Notes: generated by a model not told the origin, from the letters alone. 64,000 bases of DNA from Thauera sp. K11 (GCF_002354895.1 NZ_CP023439.1:186001-250000); one strand, 5' to 3'; shown: positions 1 through 9,209, counted from the first letter of the stretch. Made by a program: numbers and translations.

Positions 1-488
1 CGGTGGACCGCATCATCCCCGACTTCGCCAGGGCGGGCGCCGACGTCATCACCTTCCATCCCGAGGCGTCGGAGCACATCGACCGCAGCCTGGGGCTGAT
101 CCGCGACTCCGGCTGCCGGGCCGGACTGGTGTTCAACCCGGCGACGCCGCTGCACTACATGGACCACGTGATGGACAAGCTCGACGTGGTGCTGCTGATG
201 AGCGTGAACCCCGGCTTCGGCGGGCAGAAATTCATCCCCGAGACGCTCAGCAAGCTGCGTGCCGCGCGCGACAGGATCGACGCCTACGCGGCGAAGAGCG
301 GGCGGCGCATCCTGCTCGAGATCGACGGCGGCGTGAAGGTGGACAACATCGCCGAAATCGCGCGCGCGGGTGCCGATACCTTCGTCGCCGGCTCGGCGGT
401 GTTCGGCGCCGGCAGGGACGGCGACCCCAACCGCTACGATTCGGTGATCGGCGCGCTGCGTGCCGAACTGGCGCGGGTGGGCGCGTGA
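1..488 (+). CDS. rpe: Ribulose-phosphate 3-epimerase, 5' end outside window
   Basis: Interconverts ribulose 5-phosphate and xylulose 5-phosphate in the pentose phosphate and Calvin pathways; cytosolic TIM barrel. The visible part covers about the last 160 residues: the conserved metal-site region (TFHPEAS), the [12 protein letters not shown] strand/loop that binds phosphate, and the C-terminal EIDGGV and [13 protein letters not shown] motifs. The usual length is about 220-230 residues, so roughly 60 N-terminal residues lie upstream. It overlaps gph by 4 bases (GTGA), which indicates translational coupling. The rpe-gph-trpE order is typical of betaproteobacteria. Confidence 0.95.
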   Translation, partial: VDRIIPDFARAGADVITFHPEASEHIDRSLGLIRDSGCRAGLVFNPATPLHYMDHVMDKLDVVLLMSVNPGFGGQKFIPETLSKLRAARDRIDAYAAKSGRRILLEIDGGVKVDNIAEIARAGADTFVAGSAVFGAGRDGDPNRYDSVIGALRAELARVGA

Positions 489-1165
489 GGAATCCCGTCC
501 GCTACCGCCCGCGTGCGGTGCTGTTCGATCTCGACGGCACCCTGCTCGACACCATCGGCGACCTCGCCGAAGCGGCCAACCGCATGCTCGCCGAACTGGG
601 CCGGCCGCTGCGCTCGCAGGAAGAGATCCACGGCTTCGTCGGCAAGGGCATCCCCAACCTGGTGCGGCGCTGCCTCACCGAGAACACCCACGCCGGCGAG
701 GACGAGATCGAAGCCGCGGTGCTGGTCTTCCGCCGCCACTACCACGTCGTCAATGGCGCCAGTACCCGCATCTACCCGGGCGTGCTGGAGACGATAGGCG
801 AACTGCGGGCGCACAGCGTCAAGCTGGCGGTGGTGACCAACAAGGCCGAGGCGTTCACGCTGCCGCTGCTCGAGCGCATGGGCATCGCCGGCCATTTCGA
901 CACCGTCGTCAGCGGCGACACGCTGCCGGTGAAGAAGCCCGATCCGGCGGTGCTGCACCTGGCCTGCGCGAGATTGGGCGTGGCCGCGGGCGAGGCGCTG
1001 ATGATCGGGGATTCGGCCAACGACGCGCTGGCAGCGCAGGGCGCAGGCATGCCGGTGCTGCTCGTCACCTACGGCTACAGCGAGGGCATGCCGGTGGACA
1101 CCATCGAATGCGATGGGCTACTATCGAACGCACTTCAGGCGCTCGACCATATCGCCTTCGCATAG
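485..1165 (+). CDS. gph: Phosphoglycolate phosphatase (HAD family)
   Basis: Dephosphorylates 2-phosphoglycolate, a by-product of Rubisco oxygenation or DNA repair. The 226-residue protein has the HAD signature: motif [11 protein letters not shown] near residue 14, motif II around VVTNK, the motif III lysine in KKPDP, and motif [13 protein letters not shown] mobile cap domain occupies about residues 25-90. The GTG start overlaps the rpe stop codon, and no other start fits motif I so closely to the N terminus. Length and motifs are normal for the family. It is the middle gene of the rpe-gph-trpE operon. Confidence 0.93.
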   Translation: MRNPVRYRPRAVLFDLDGTLLDTIGDLAEAANRMLAELGRPLRSQEEIHGFVGKGIPNLVRRCLTENTHAGEDEIEAAVLVFRRHYHVVNGASTRIYPGVLETIGELRAHSVKLAVVTNKAEAFTLPLLERMGIAGHFDTVVSGDTLPVKKPDPAVLHLACARLGVAAGEALMIGDSANDALAAQGAGMPVLLVTYGYSEGMPVDTIECDGLLSNALQALDHIAFA

Positions 1166-1453
1166 CGGCCGCGCCTGTTCGCCATCCTCCACTCCAGATC
1201 GACATCGTGACGTTCGCACTCCGGGATCGCCTCTTCGCCGCCGCCCGTTCCGCCCAGCTCCGCTGGCGCGCCGGCTGGCGCTGGCCTTTGGGCCACTGAA
1301 CGCGACTTCCCCCGCGGGTCGCCGGCCGACAGATGCAGCATCGCCAGTCCGCCATCCGATTCCGCCGCCTGCAGCCCCCTGCCGCTGCAGCCACGTCCGA
1401 AGCAGCCCGCAGGCTGCCCCGACCCGATTCGAACCGATTTTCGTGGAGCTTCC

Positions 1454-2929
1454 ATGCTCGAACAGGAATTCAACGCCCTCGCCGCCGCGGGCTACAACCG
1501 CATTCCGGTCACGCTCGAGACCTTCGCCGATCTCGACACGCCGCTCTCCATCTACCTGAAGCTCGCCAACGAGCCCTACACCTACCTGCTGGAATCCGTC
1601 CAGGGCGGTGAGCGCTTCGGCCGCTATTCCTTCATCGGCCTCGCCTCGCCGACCCGCATCGAGGTGTATGGCCGCTCCGCGCTGCTGCTCACCGGCAACC
1701 GGCTGGTCGAACGCCGCGACTACGGCGATCCGCTGAACTTCGTCGCCGAATTCATGAACCGCATCAAGGTGCCGCCGCGCGAGCACCTGCCGCGCTTCGC
1801 CGGCGGCCTGGTGGGCTGCTTCGGCTACGACACCGTGCGCTACATCGAACCGCGCCTGGCGAAAACGGAAAAGCCCGACGCCATCGGCACGCCCGACATC
1901 CTGCTGCTGCTGTCCGAAGAGATCGCCATCGTCGACAACCTCACCGGCAAGCTCACGCTGGTCGTGTATGCTGAACCCGAGGTGCCCGGCGCCTTCAAGC
2001 GTGCAAAGCGGCGCCTGCGCGAACTGCTGGCGAAGCTGCGCGAGCCGGTGCGGATTCCGGACGAGGTCCGCGCCGAGCCGCAGCCCGCGGTATCGAGCTT
2101 CGGCGAGGACGCATTCAAGGACGCGGTACGTCGCGCCAAGCAGTACATCGTCGATGGCGACGTCATGCAGGTGGTGTTGTCGCAGCGCATGAGCAAGCCC
2201 TTCGCCGCGCACCCGATGGCGCTGTACCGGGCGCTGCGCTCGCTGAACCCCTCGCCCTACATGTTCTATTTCAATTTCGAGGACTTCCACGTGGTCGGCG
2301 CCTCGCCCGAGATCCTCGTGCGCCTCGAAGACGATACCGTGACGGTGCGGCCCATCGCCGGCACGCGCAAGCGCGGCGCGACCGCGACCGAAGATGCGGC
2401 GCTGGAGGAAGACCTCCTCGCCGACCAGAAGGAGCGCGCCGAGCACCTGCAACTGCTCGACCTCGGCCGCAACGACGCCGGCCGCGTGTCGGAAACCGGC
2501 ACGGTGAAGGTGACGGAGCAATTCACCATCGAGCGCTACTCGCACGTGATGCACATCGTCTCCAACGTCGAGGGCAGGCTCAAGGACGGGCTCGACCCGC
2601 TGGCCGTGCTGCGCGCCACCTTCCCGGCCGGTACGGTGTCCGGCGCGCCCAAGGTGCGCGCGATGGAGATCATCGACGAACTGGAACCGGTCAAGCGCGG
2701 CATCTATGCCGGCTCGGCGGGCTACCTGGGCTTCCACGGCGACATGGACGTCGCTATCGCCATCCGCACCGCGGTGGTCAAGGACGGCATCATCCACGTG
2801 CAGGCGGGGGCGGGCATCGTTGCCGACTCCGATCCCGATTCGGAATGGCAGGAAACGCAGAACAAGGCGAAGGCGACGCTGCGCGCGGCCGAGATGGCCG
2901 AAGGCGGGCTGGACACCCGGGTGGATTGA
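1454..2929 (+). CDS. trpE: Anthranilate synthase component I
   Basis: Converts chorismate to anthranilate with ammonia delivered by the TrpG amidotransferase; first committed step of tryptophan synthesis. The 491-residue protein has an N-terminal feedback-regulation domain ([26 protein letters not shown] carries the family's LLES tryptophan-site element) and a full chorismate-binding domain with [20 protein letters not shown] and [20 protein letters not shown] good ribosome site (GGAG) precedes the ATG. The 288-base gap after gph holds no gene; a trpE promoter probably lies there, but none is obvious. Oddity: trpG should follow directly, and instead foreign DNA begins within about 15 bases of the stop codon. 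Confidence 0.96.
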   Translation: MLEQEFNALAAAGYNRIPVTLETFADLDTPLSIYLKLANEPYTYLLESVQGGERFGRYSFIGLASPTRIEVYGRSALLLTGNRLVERRDYGDPLNFVAEFMNRIKVPPREHLPRFAGGLVGCFGYDTVRYIEPRLAKTEKPDAIGTPDILLLLSEEIAIVDNLTGKLTLVVYAEPEVPGAFKRAKRRLRELLAKLREPVRIPDEVRAEPQPAVSSFGEDAFKDAVRRAKQYIVDGDVMQVVLSQRMSKPFAAHPMALYRALRSLNPSPYMFYFNFEDFHVVGASPEILVRLEDDTVTVRPIAGTRKRGATATEDAALEEDLLADQKERAEHLQLLDLGRNDAGRVSETGTVKVTEQFTIERYSHVMHIVSNVEGRLKDGLDPLAVLRATFPAGTVSGAPKVRAMEIIDELEPVKRGIYAGSAGYLGFHGDMDVAIAIRTAVVKDGIIHVQAGAGIVADSDPDSEWQETQNKAKATLRAAEMAEGGLDTRVD

Positions 2930-2942
2930 GAGGCCGAGGGAA

Positions 2943-2954
2943 CTGATGATCGAC
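2943..2954 (+). repeat. Left copy of 12-bp direct repeat, candidate attachment site
   Basis: CTGATGATCGAC lies 13 bases after the trpE stop codon and recurs exactly at 7761-7772, inside a sequence matching the first codons of trpG. The two copies flank the cassette at 3157-7486. This fits a recombination site at the trpE/trpG junction. The repeat is short, so chance is not excluded, but its position at both borders supports the reading. Confidence 0.5.
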
Positions 2955-2990
2955 CAGGCCCATGGGGGCATGGGGTCTCACGCCGTCCCG

Positions 2991-3025
2991 CAAGCCCTTG
3001 CCAGGCTTGGGATTTTGTGTTGTTT
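2991..3025 (+). terminator. Possible rho-independent terminator after trpE
   Basis: A 6-bp stem (CAAGCC / GGCTTG, 7-base loop) is followed by a T-rich run (ATTTTGTGTTGTTT). It lies just inside the left island border and could end trpE transcription there. The stem is short and the T-run interrupted, so this is tentative. Confidence 0.4.
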
Positions 3026-3156
3026 AACCTTCAATACTCACTTCGTGTCGATTACTTGACCTCGCAGCACCAGCGCTACATGGGTTTCCATCGCGCCGAA
3101 GTGTTCAGGCAGTGAAGGCTCGATGAAGGAGGACACAAGATCAATGGGGGAAATTC

Positions 3157-4026
3157 ATGGCACGTAGAAGAAGAACCAGCCCCGCCGAAGACTTGATGGA
3201 CGTCGTGGCCATGCTGCCTTGGTGGGCCGGTGTGGCGCTGGCTGCAATTTCGTATCTCGTCCTGCATCGTATGGCTGGCCAAGAGGTGGTAGCGGCCGTC
3301 AAGTCGGGCGAGATGGGAACCATGGTCGCGCAGACGCTCTGGAAGACCTTGGCAACGTTCGGGCAATACCTTCTGCCGCTGATTTGCGTGGCGGGTGCAG
3401 GCATCTCGGCGTGGCGCCGGCGAGAGCGCCGCAAGCTCATCGCGGATGTCGGCCAGAGCAACGCAGCCGACGCACTCGACGGCATGAATTGGCGCGAGTT
3501 CGAGATGCTGGTGAGCGAGGCCTTCCGGCTGCAGGGCTACGGCGTACTAGAAACGGGCGGAGGTGGAGCCGATGGCGGTGTTGATCTGGTGCTCTCCAAA
3601 GGCACCGAGAAGTACCTTGTTCAATGCAAGCAGTGGAAGGCTTTCAAGGTCGGCGTGGACGTGGTGCGCGAACTCTATGGTGTCATGGCCGCGAAGGGCG
3701 CAGCCGGCGGTTTCGTAGTGACGTCGGGGCGGTTCACTGAAGACGCCGTTGGTTTCGCTAGCGGGCGCAATCTGAAACTCATTGACGGGCCGTTGCTGCA
3801 CGGGCTGATTCGTCAGGCTCGGAGTTCGAGAGGGCAGGCACCCGCACAGCAGAGCGGAGCATCGCCACTGTCGGCGGCTCAGGCGGATACGCCATCGGTG
3901 CCCGGCTGCCCGGCCTGTGGCACGCCCATGGTAAAGCGCACGGCGAAGCGCGGAGCCAACGCGGGCGAGGAGTTTTGGGGCTGTTCGGCTTATCCGGCGT
4001 GTCGCGGCACGAGGCAAATAGGATGA
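3157..4026 (+). CDS. Membrane-anchored Mrr-like restriction endonuclease with C4 zinc finger
   Basis: Predicted DNA endonuclease tethered to the inner membrane. Order of parts in the 289 residues: basic N terminus, membrane segment about 19-39, second membrane segment about 70-86, an Mrr/PD-(D/E)XK domain about 110-220 with D143 and the Q156-C-K158 catalytic strand (GGVDLVL ... YLVQCKQWK), then a topoisomerase-type C4 zinc finger with C251, C254, C276 and C282. ATG start; an AGGAGG-like site occurs upstream, and no better start preserves the first membrane segment. First gene of a three-gene cassette with the ATPase and SWIM genes; the cassette context suggests anti-phage or anti-plasmid defence. 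Family identification is firm; the defence role is inferred. Confidence 0.82.
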   Translation: MARRRRTSPAEDLMDVVAMLPWWAGVALAAISYLVLHRMAGQEVVAAVKSGEMGTMVAQTLWKTLATFGQYLLPLICVAGAGISAWRRRERRKLIADVGQSNAADALDGMNWREFEMLVSEAFRLQGYGVLETGGGGADGGVDLVLSKGTEKYLVQCKQWKAFKVGVDVVRELYGVMAAKGAAGGFVVTSGRFTEDAVGFASGRNLKLIDGPLLHGLIRQARSSRGQAPAQQSGASPLSAAQADTPSVPGCPACGTPMVKRTAKRGANAGEEFWGCSAYPACRGTRQIG

Positions 4027-4094
4027 TTTTTTCCGGACGAACGTGCGGTGGGTTGGCTATCCCCGGTACTTGTGTCCTGCAGCCGGAGTAGGCC

Positions 4095-5714
4095 ATGGCG
4101 CTCCCCATCAACATCAACGACCTCCTTATCGGCAAGCCCGTCGAATGGGAGCGTCTCGAATTCAAGGCCGGATGGAACCCTGAGGCGGTTCTGCACACGC
4201 TCTGTGCCTTTGCCAATGACATCAACAATCTGGGCGGCGGCTACATCCTGATCGGCGTTGCGGAGAGCAATGGGCGTCCGGTTCTGCCGCCGGCAGGGAT
4301 CGATCCCGAGCAAATCGACGCCATCCAGAAGGAACTGTTGAACCTCGGCTTCAGTGCAATTGCACCGTACTACCATCCCATCGCCGTTCCGGTTGAAATC
4401 GAGGGGCGGCATGTTCTCGTGCTCTGGGCTTTGGGCGGGCCGACTCGTCCCTACAAGGCGAAAACCAGTCTGGGCAAGGACAGCCGGGACTATGCCTATT
4501 ACGTCCGCAAGGGTTCCAGCACCATTCGCGCCAAGGGGGCGGATGAAGCCGAGCTGATGTCGTTGGCGGCCACCGTTCCCCACGACGACCGCGTCAACCA
4601 GCAGGCCAGGGTGGAAAGTTTCTCCCGCGAGTTGATGCAGGACTATCTGCAACAGGTGGGCAGCGATTTGGCCAGGCAGGCGCCCAATCTTTCGTTGCTC
4701 GAACTCGGCCGGCAGATGGGGGTTATCGGCGGGCCGGACGAAGCGCCGTTCCCGCTCAATGTCGGCCTGATGATGTTCAACCCCGAGCCCTGGCGTTTCT
4801 TTCCGGCCATGCAGATCGACATTGTCTGGTTCCCCAAGGAAGGGCCGGGCGGCAACAAATTTTCGGAAAAAATATTCAAAGGTCCGATACCCCGCATGAC
4901 CCGGGATGCGCTCGATTACATCAAGCGCAACCTGATTACCGAAACCGTCACCAAGCATCACGGGCGAGCCGAAGCCACCCGCGTCGAAAACTTCCCCTAC
5001 GACGCCATCGAAGAAGCGGTCGTCAATGCGGTCTATCATCGGGGATACGACACGCGCGAACCCATCGAGGTCCGCATCGAGCGCAATGAACTGTTCGTCA
5101 TCAGCTATCCGGGGCCGGATCGTTCAGTGCGGCTGGAGCAATTGCGTGCCGGTCGTGCCCGGCCACGACGCTACCGCAATCGCCGCATCGGTGAATTCCT
5201 GAAGGAACTGGAATTCACCGAAGGCCGTGCCACCGGCATCCCCAAGATTTTGGAAGCCATGGAGAAGAATGGCTCGCCGCCGGCCGAGTTCGAGTTCGAC
5301 GAAGATCATAGTTACTTCATGGTGCGCCTGCCGATCCATCCGGCGGCGCTGGAAGTGGCGGCGTCTGCAGCAGGGGAAGCAACGTCACCGGCCGGGCCAG
5401 AGTCGAGGCCAGAGTCGAGGCCAGAGTCGGAGGCCGAATGGCGCTTCCGGCCTGAGTGGCGGGCAGAGTGGGGGCCCGAGTCGATCCATCACCGAATTAT
5501 GGCGGCAATCGCTCACACCCCCTTGGGCCGCTCAGAAATTGCGCAGTCCCTGGGCCACAAATCGGTTTCAGGTGCAGCCAAGCAAGCCATCGCTGACCTC
5601 ATGGAAGTGGGCCTGGTCGAATATACCTTGCCGGAAAAACCCAATAGTCGCCTGCAAAAATATCGTGGGACTGATAACAGAACGGGCGTTCAGTCCAGAA
5701 AGGGCGGAGCATAA
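4095..5714 (+). CDS. AlbA_2-domain ATP-binding protein with GHKL-type ATPase and winged helix
   Basis: Putative ATP-dependent DNA-binding regulator of the type often labelled RecG-like or Schlafen/AlbA_2. Residues about 8-140 form the AlbA_2 domain (LEFKAGWN, then NDINNLGGGYILIGV). Residues about 290-420 carry the GHKL-like C-terminal ATPase module (EEAVVNAVYHRGY, GRATGIPKILEAM). Next comes a low-complexity linker with repeated RPES and EW units about 435-465, and the last about 60 residues look like a winged helix (GRSEIAQSLGHKS). It follows the nuclease gene by 68 bases and ends 2 bases before the SWIM gene, so all three are probably co-transcribed. The tandem 12-base units encoding the linker may be length-variable. 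Confidence 0.78.
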   Translation: MALPININDLLIGKPVEWERLEFKAGWNPEAVLHTLCAFANDINNLGGGYILIGVAESNGRPVLPPAGIDPEQIDAIQKELLNLGFSAIAPYYHPIAVPVEIEGRHVLVLWALGGPTRPYKAKTSLGKDSRDYAYYVRKGSSTIRAKGADEAELMSLAATVPHDDRVNQQARVESFSRELMQDYLQQVGSDLARQAPNLSLLELGRQMGVIGGPDEAPFPLNVGLMMFNPEPWRFFPAMQIDIVWFPKEGPGGNKFSEKIFKGPIPRMTRDALDYIKRNLITETVTKHHGRAEATRVENFPYDAIEEAVVNAVYHRGYDTREPIEVRIERNELFVISYPGPDRSVRLEQLRAGRARPRRYRNRRIGEFLKELEFTEGRATGIPKILEAMEKNGSPPAEFEFDEDHSYFMVRLPIHPAALEVAASAAGEATSPAGPESRPESRPESEAEWRFRPEWRAEWGPESIHHRIMAAIAHTPLGRSEIAQSLGHKSVSGAAKQAIADLMEVGLVEYTLPEKPNSRLQKYRGTDNRTGVQSRKGGA

Positions 5715-5716
5715 CA

Positions 5717-7486
5717 GTGCTCAGCAAGCTGATTACCCGTTCCACGCTGGATCATCTCGCGGGCAGTACCGCCTTCCGGCGTGGCGAGGAGTACTTTTCC
5801 GTCCGTGCAGTCGGTCGCTTGCGCGCCACCGATGACAAGATTACTGCCAAGGTTGAAGGCACCGAGACCTACCAGGTCGAGTTGTGGAATGACGACGGCG
5901 ACCTAGCCTACGACTGTACCTGCCCGCGCGCCGCGGACGGCTATTTCTGCAAACACTGTGTCGCAGTAGGGCTGGCCTGGCTCGCGGATCGCGCATCGGA
6001 TGAAGACCACACGGCACAATCAGGCAAAAGCAAAGGCAAGACCAAACGGCGCGACCCGTGGCGGGAAATCAAGGATTTTTTGGGTACGCAGCCGCAGGAA
6101 TCTTTGATTGAACTTCTGCTGGATGTCGCCCAGCGCGATGACCGGCTCTACCAGTCGCTGTTGCTCAAGGCCGAACAGGTTGTTGGCGGTGGCAATGTGG
6201 TTCAGGTATTTCGGCGCGCAATCGATGAGGCGTCGAGCATCCATGGATTTATCGACTACCGCGAAGTTGGCACCTTCGCCGGCAATATCGACCAGATTGC
6301 AACTTTGCTGGCGGAACTGCTCAAGCCCGACACGGCAGCCGTGCTGGTGGAACTCGCCGAGTACGCCATTGAGTGCGTCGAGCATGCGATGGAGCAGGTC
6401 GACGACTCTAATGGCGAGATTGGCTGCATCGTCTGTCGCCTGGGCGAGATGCACCTCCAGGCTTGCACAATGGCCAAGCCGGATGCTATTGCACTGGCCG
6501 AGCGCTTGTTCCGCTTGGAAACAATCTTGCCTTTCGGCTTGTGCAGCTTTGATGCCGCGACGTACCGGAGTGCCCTCGGCAAAAAGGGCCTGCAACGCTA
6601 TCGCGAACTGGTCGAGGCGGAGTGGAGCAAAATCAAACCGCGTACTGACGACAAAGGCTACGACGCCCGTCGGGCCGTAATCACCCGCATCATGGAACGC
6701 CTGGCCGAAGCCAGTGGCGACATCGATGAACTGGTGGCGATCAAGTCCAAGGATCTTTCGTCCAGCTATCGCTACCTCGGCATCGCCGAAACCCTGGCCA
6801 AGGCAGGTCGGGCAGACGATGCGCTGGAGTGGGCCGAACGCGGCCTCAAGGCCTTCCCGGATAGTCCGCACAACGATCTGCGCGATTTCCTAGTGGCGAT
6901 CTACCTCAAGCGCGAGCGCAAGGACGAAGCCCTGCAACTAACCTGGGTCCAGTTCGAGGAACGTCCCTGCCTGGAAACCTTCAAGAAGCTGCACGATGTC
7001 GCCGGGAAACTCGGCCTCTGGCCAGCGCAGCGCGAGCGGGCGTTGGCCCAACTCGCCGACCTTACTGCCCGCGAGGCTGCGACGACCGGTGGCTGGAAAC
7101 CCAAGTCTTCGCTGCCAAACTATTCCCTGCGGGTATCGATCGCCTTGTGGGAAGAGGACTTGGACGCGGCGTGGACGGCCGCTCACCAAGGTATTTGCGA
7201 CCGCAACCTACTGGTCACTCTGGGTGGCAAGCTGGAGTCGGTTCGGCCGGAGGATGCCATCAGTCTTTACCGGCAAGTCGTTCCGAGGATCGTGGACCAA
7301 ACCAATAACTCCGCCTACTACGAGGGCATCCAACTGATCCGCAAGGTGGGCGGATTGATGAAAACGCTGAATCAGTCACGGCAATTCGGTGACTATCTGG
7401 CCGAGTTGCGGGTGCAGTTCAAACCGAAGCGGAATTTCATCAAGTTGGTGGACGACCTTGCCCGCTCGACGGTAGCCGCGAAATGA
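5717..7486 (+). CDS. SWIM zinc-finger protein with helical repeats
   Basis: The 589-residue protein has an N-terminal SWIM zinc finger (C67-x-C69 ... C78-x-H80 within DCTCPRAADGYFCKHC), a fold linked to DNA or protein binding in SWI/SNF- and transposase-associated proteins. A charged linker (SGKSKGKTKRR) follows, then about 450 residues of TPR-like helical repeats. It starts with GTG only 2 bases after the ATPase gene, which suggests translational coupling. SWIM proteins occur beside helicases and nucleases in defence and repair loci. The exact function is unknown; I infer that it is a binding or targeting partner for the two upstream enzymes. Confidence 0.75.
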   Translation: MLSKLITRSTLDHLAGSTAFRRGEEYFSVRAVGRLRATDDKITAKVEGTETYQVELWNDDGDLAYDCTCPRAADGYFCKHCVAVGLAWLADRASDEDHTAQSGKSKGKTKRRDPWREIKDFLGTQPQESLIELLLDVAQRDDRLYQSLLLKAEQVVGGGNVVQVFRRAIDEASSIHGFIDYREVGTFAGNIDQIATLLAELLKPDTAAVLVELAEYAIECVEHAMEQVDDSNGEIGCIVCRLGEMHLQACTMAKPDAIALAERLFRLETILPFGLCSFDAATYRSALGKKGLQRYRELVEAEWSKIKPRTDDKGYDARRAVITRIMERLAEASGDIDELVAIKSKDLSSSYRYLGIAETLAKAGRADDALEWAERGLKAFPDSPHNDLRDFLVAIYLKRERKDEALQLTWVQFEERPCLETFKKLHDVAGKLGLWPAQRERALAQLADLTAREAATTGGWKPKSSLPNYSLRVSIALWEEDLDAAWTAAHQGICDRNLLVTLGGKLESVRPEDAISLYRQVVPRIVDQTNNSAYYEGIQLIRKVGGLMKTLNQSRQFGDYLAELRVQFKPKRNFIKLVDDLARSTVAAK

Positions 7487-7754
7487 GCCGGGTAATGCAT
7501 TCTGTAGTCTTGCGCAGGATTGGATATAATAAAATATTATGTCCGCCTTTTCTTCATTCTCTGCGGCTCTCTATCGTCAGCGCTAGCGTAAGCCTGCTAC
7601 CTGACCGGCCTATTGCGCTCGTGTGGGCGCGCGAGACTCCCCACCTGCGTGTGACACTGGATTGCCCCAGTGAGCAAAAAAGCGGGTATCAAAGCGGGTA
7701 TCGAAATAAGGATTGTGACCAACCACACAATCAAGTCAATAGGATACATAGAAT
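7487..7754. other. Non-coding, AT-richer stretch with a 12-bp tandem repeat
   Basis: No convincing gene. The stretch is visibly AT-richer than its surroundings (for example the run around 7525-7545). AAAGCGGGTATC occurs twice in tandem at 7679-7690 and 7691-7702. Such short repeats near an integrase can be arm-type binding sites, but this is a guess from position. Confidence 0.4.
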
Positions 7755-7778
7755 ATGCTGCTGATGATCGACAACTAA
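7755..7778 (+). pseudogene. trpG: First codons of trpG, interrupted (candidate att site)
   Basis: The sequence starts ATGCTGCTGATGATCGACAA and continues CTA before meeting a stop, reading M-L-L-M-I-D-N-stop. Betaproteobacterial and pseudomonad TrpG proteins commonly begin MLLMIDNYDS, so 23 bases match the expected trpG start before identity is lost. It contains the right copy of the 12-bp repeat found behind trpE and sits about 160 bases upstream of an integrase gene, the usual place for an attachment site. Simplest reading: elements integrate at the trpG 5' end. The trpG match rests on recalled family sequence, not on a search. Confidence 0.6.
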
Positions 7779-7845
7779 GAATGGCGTCCATCGAGAGTCT
7801 TGGATGCCCAAGTTTGTAGCTTAAGTTATTGATAATTTGAAGAGT

Positions 7846-7938
7846 TGTGTATAAGGAGTTCCGCTGATTGCTGGACTGAGCCGCTGCAGATGTGTATAAC
7901 AGTGTGAGTAACGGCACACTTGGAGGGCGTTATACACA
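7846..7938 (+). promoter_or_regulatory. Repeated TGTGTATAA elements around the integrase start
   Basis: TGTGTATAA at 7846-7854, TGTGTATAAC at 7891-7900, and its exact inverted copy GTTATACACA at 7929-7938, whose last base is the A of the integrase start codon. A perfect 10-bp inverted repeat that overlaps the start is well placed for autorepression by the integrase or an excisionase, or as recombinase arm sites. What binds it is unknown. Confidence 0.45.
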
Positions 7939-9209
7939 TGGCTCTCAATCTCCTCACCGTTCGTAAGATCGAGACGGCGCAGGCCAAGCCCAAGGCGTAC
8001 ACGCTCAGGGACGGCGGCAGCTTGTTCCTGCGCGTCCAGACGAACGGAAGCAAGCTCTGGTGGTATCGGTATCGCCTCGGGAACGTTGCGCAGGTTTACT
8101 CGATCGGCATGTTTCCCGAGGTGCCCCTGGAGACCGCACGGCGCGAGCGCGATTGGGCGCGCAGCATGGTCAGCGAAGGCCGTGACCCGATCTTGGAGAA
8201 GCGGGTCAAGATCGCCAATCAGGTCGAGCAGAATGAGCACACCTTTGAGACAGTTGCCCGTGCATGGATGGCGAGCAACCTGCAGTGGAGCGACTACTAC
8301 GCCCATCAGGTGAAGACGTTCCTGGAGAAGGATGTGCTTCCCAAGGTCGGTAAGCTGCCGATTGGTGCCATCAAGGCATCTCACCTGCGGCCCCTCATTC
8401 AGGGCGTGGTGGACCGCGGCGCTCCTACCGTGGCGATCTTGATCAGGCAGTGGTGTGGCCAGATCTTCGCGTATGCGTCGGCGGAAGGGTTCTGCGAACA
8501 CGACCCGACTGCGCTGCTCAAGCGTTCGGTCAAGCGTCCGAGGGTGCGGCACAACCCGCCGCTGTCGTGGTCCGAGGTACCGGCGTTTCTGAATCGCTTG
8601 GATGAAGATGGCGGATACAGGACTACTGTCCTGGCCTTGCGGCTGATGGCCTTGACCTACGTTCGTACCGTCGAACTGCGTAAGGCTCACTGGTCCGAGT
8701 TCGATCTCGACAATGCGATCTGGACCATCCCCAGCGAGCGAATGAAGATGCGTCAGCCGCACATCGTTCCGCTCTCGAAGCAAGCCGTCGCGGCGTTGAG
8801 GGAACTACACAAGCTGACTGGCGGTGGGGACGTCCTATTCCCGAGCTACCGGAAGCCCGGACAAGTGATGTCGGCCACGACGCTCAACAAGGCGCTGGAG
8901 CGCATGGGCTACGCCGGACGCTTTTCATCGCATGGCTTTCGCTCGACGGCGACCACGCTTCTTGGCTTGCTGAGCTACCCCGAGAATCGAGTGGACCTGC
9001 AACTGGCACACTCGAAGAGAAAGAAAGACTCGTCGCGCGCGCCCTACGATCACACCAAGTTTCTTTCGTCTCGGAAGATCATCATGCAGGACTGGGCGGA
9101 TATCCTCGATGCGCTGGCCCGGGGTGATGAGATGGAGAAGATCATGGACACCTTTGGGCCGCTTTCAAGGCGGCGCACGGCCCTTCTGAAGGTCATCGAG
9201 CGAGAATAA
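7938..9209 (+). CDS. P4-type tyrosine integrase
   Basis: Site-specific recombinase that would integrate and excise an island. The 423-residue protein has an N-terminal arm-binding domain (DUF4102-like, about 1-90: LTVRKIETAQAKPK, LRDGGSLFLRV), a core-binding SAM-like domain about 100-190, and a catalytic domain with the first arginine in TYVRTVEL, the HGFRSTA box, a late LAH histidine and the tyrosine in APYDHTKFL. I chose the ATG at 7938 over an upstream TTG at 7920 because a GGAGG site sits 11 bases before it. It lies about 160 bases from the trpG-like sequence, which it probably uses as its attachment site. It may serve this left segment rather than the conjugative element. Confidence 0.9.
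   Translation: MALNLLTVRKIETAQAKPKAYTLRDGGSLFLRVQTNGSKLWWYRYRLGNVAQVYSIGMFPEVPLETARRERDWARSMVSEGRDPILEKRVKIANQVEQNEHTFETVARAWMASNLQWSDYYAHQVKTFLEKDVLPKVGKLPIGAIKASHLRPLIQGVVDRGAPTVAILIRQWCGQIFAYASAEGFCEHDPTALLKRSVKRPRVRHNPPLSWSEVPAFLNRLDEDGGYRTTVLALRLMALTYVRTVELRKAHWSEFDLDNAIWTIPSERMKMRQPHIVPLSKQAVAALRELHKLTGGGDVLFPSYRKPGQVMSATTLNKALERMGYAGRFSSHGFRSTATTLLGLLSYPENRVDLQLAHSKRKKDSSRAPYDHTKFLSSRKIIMQDWADILDALARGDEMEKIMDTFGPLSRRRTALLKVIERE

Noticed and set aside
1121..2971. A 616-codon open reading on the minus strand opposite trpE
   Set aside because: trpE on the other strand is a complete, recognised gene; the reverse reading is a composition shadow.
5395..5485. Short tandem units considered as a CRISPR array
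   Set aside because: The units are in frame inside a coding region, with no spacers and no cas genes anywhere in the window.
7483..7764. A 93-codon open reading behind the SWIM gene
   Set aside because: No ribosome site, no motifs, and it crosses the tandem repeat and the trpG-like sequence.
7487..7937. Search for a tRNA gene beside the integrase as its target
   Set aside because: No cloverleaf or T-loop sequence was found; the trpG-like sequence is the better candidate target.
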